A stretch of 6,508 nt of DNA from an uncultured Erysipelotrichaceae bacterium (GTDB lineage Bacteria; Bacillota_I; Bacilli_A; Erysipelotrichales; Erysipelotrichaceae): NCBI GenBank assembly GCA_947175465.1, contig CAMWMY010000068.1, forward strand, positions 1-6,508, in the 5' to 3' direction. Positions within the stretch are counted from its first letter, which is position 1. Each line of letters begins with the position of its first letter. Of this stretch, positions 6,313 to 6,508 are shown piece by piece. Below the pieces are notes generated by a model. It worked only from the letters and a program-made list of their open reading frames with translations. It made no database searches and was not told where the DNA came from. The translations under genes and the position numbers were made by a program.

Positions 6313-6508
6313 AACGTTCTTTTTTCTTTCTTGTAAAGAAATACATCATACTCATAGATAAGCCTACAAACATTGCCCACATACTTGTTTGAGTAGCATC
6401 TCCTGTTTGTAATCCTTCTACTTTTTCTTCTTCCGTTGTTGTAGTATCTCCACCTTCTTCTGGTGTTGATGGTACTTCAACTTTTCCGCTAATCGCAAAT
6501 GTTTGTTC
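6311..6508 (-). CDS. Cell-wall-anchored surface protein, C-terminal part (partial)
   Basis: The window ends inside this gene, so only the last 65 residues are visible, beginning EQTFAISGKVEVPSTPEEGG. They show the tail of a domain, then a Pro/Glu/Thr-rich spacer (TPEEGGDTTTTEEEKVE) suited to crossing the wall. The sorting-like signal GLQTGD follows, then a hydrophobic segment with a tryptophan (SMWAMFVGLSMSMMYFF) and a basic TRKKKER tail. This is the architecture of sortase substrates. The motif is LQTGD, not canonical LPXTG, which suggests a variant motif. The protein's function cannot be read from this fragment. The gene converges on folT, with a shared terminator between them. Confidence 0.85.
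   Translation of the reverse strand, partial: EQTFAISGKVEVPSTPEEGGDTTTTEEEKVEGLQTGDATQTSMWAMFVGLSMSMMYFFTRKKKER

Noticed and set aside
1..6508. CRISPR array, tRNA or rRNA genes, complete insertion sequence
   Set aside because: No regularly spaced repeats, no tRNA-like or rRNA sequence, and no transposase with flanking repeats were seen.

Overview
The window looks like a chromosomal core-metabolism segment from an AT-rich, low-GC Gram-positive bacterium (Bacillota). The evidence is strong AGGAGG-type ribosome binding sites, TTGACA/TATAAT-like promoters, a tetrahydrofolate riboswitch in front of a folate ECF-transporter S component, and a sortase-type wall anchor at the right edge. An Erysipelotrichia- or Clostridia-like gut anaerobe would fit, but the lineage is inference.

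Layout, left to right. On the minus strand, pgk (801-1979) is followed by tpiA (47-790), a tight glycolytic pair in which the tpiA ribosome binding site overlaps the pgk stop codon. The pgk promoter (about 2008-2036) carries inverted repeats. Next, also minus, is a monocistronic IMP dehydrogenase gene (2133-3644). It has its own near-consensus promoter with a perfect 19-bp inverted repeat in the spacer and -35 box, and a hairpin terminator at 2096-2130. This protein strongly resembles the IMPDH of the protist Tritrichomonas foetus as I remember it: same length, and key residues at the same numbers. A mostly non-coding gap (3645-4426) follows. It holds a 73-codon minus-strand frame (4039-4260) that looks like the orphan C-terminus of an Rpn/PD-(D/E)XK nuclease-transposase, plus two hairpin terminators. 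Then comes pta (4427-5398, minus), for phosphate acetyltransferase.

To the right, the plus strand carries folT (5713-6252), divergent from pta. Its leader contains a clear promoter (5531-5559), a THF riboswitch with a perfect 7-bp pseudoknot (about 5567-5667), and a hairpin that hides the folT Shine-Dalgarno sequence. FolT ends at a strong, probably bidirectional terminator (6271-6312). The last feature is the C-terminal 65 residues of a cell-wall-anchored surface protein on the minus strand, with a variant LQTGD sorting motif.

Together the genes cover lower glycolysis (Pgk, TpiA), acetyl-CoA to acetyl phosphate (Pta), guanine nucleotide synthesis (IMPDH) and folate uptake (FolT). No single novel multi-gene system is visible. 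The points most worth a second look are the protist-like IMPDH, the operator-like repeats at the IMPDH and pgk promoters, the riboswitch with its translational expression platform, and the orphan Rpn-like C-terminal fragment.
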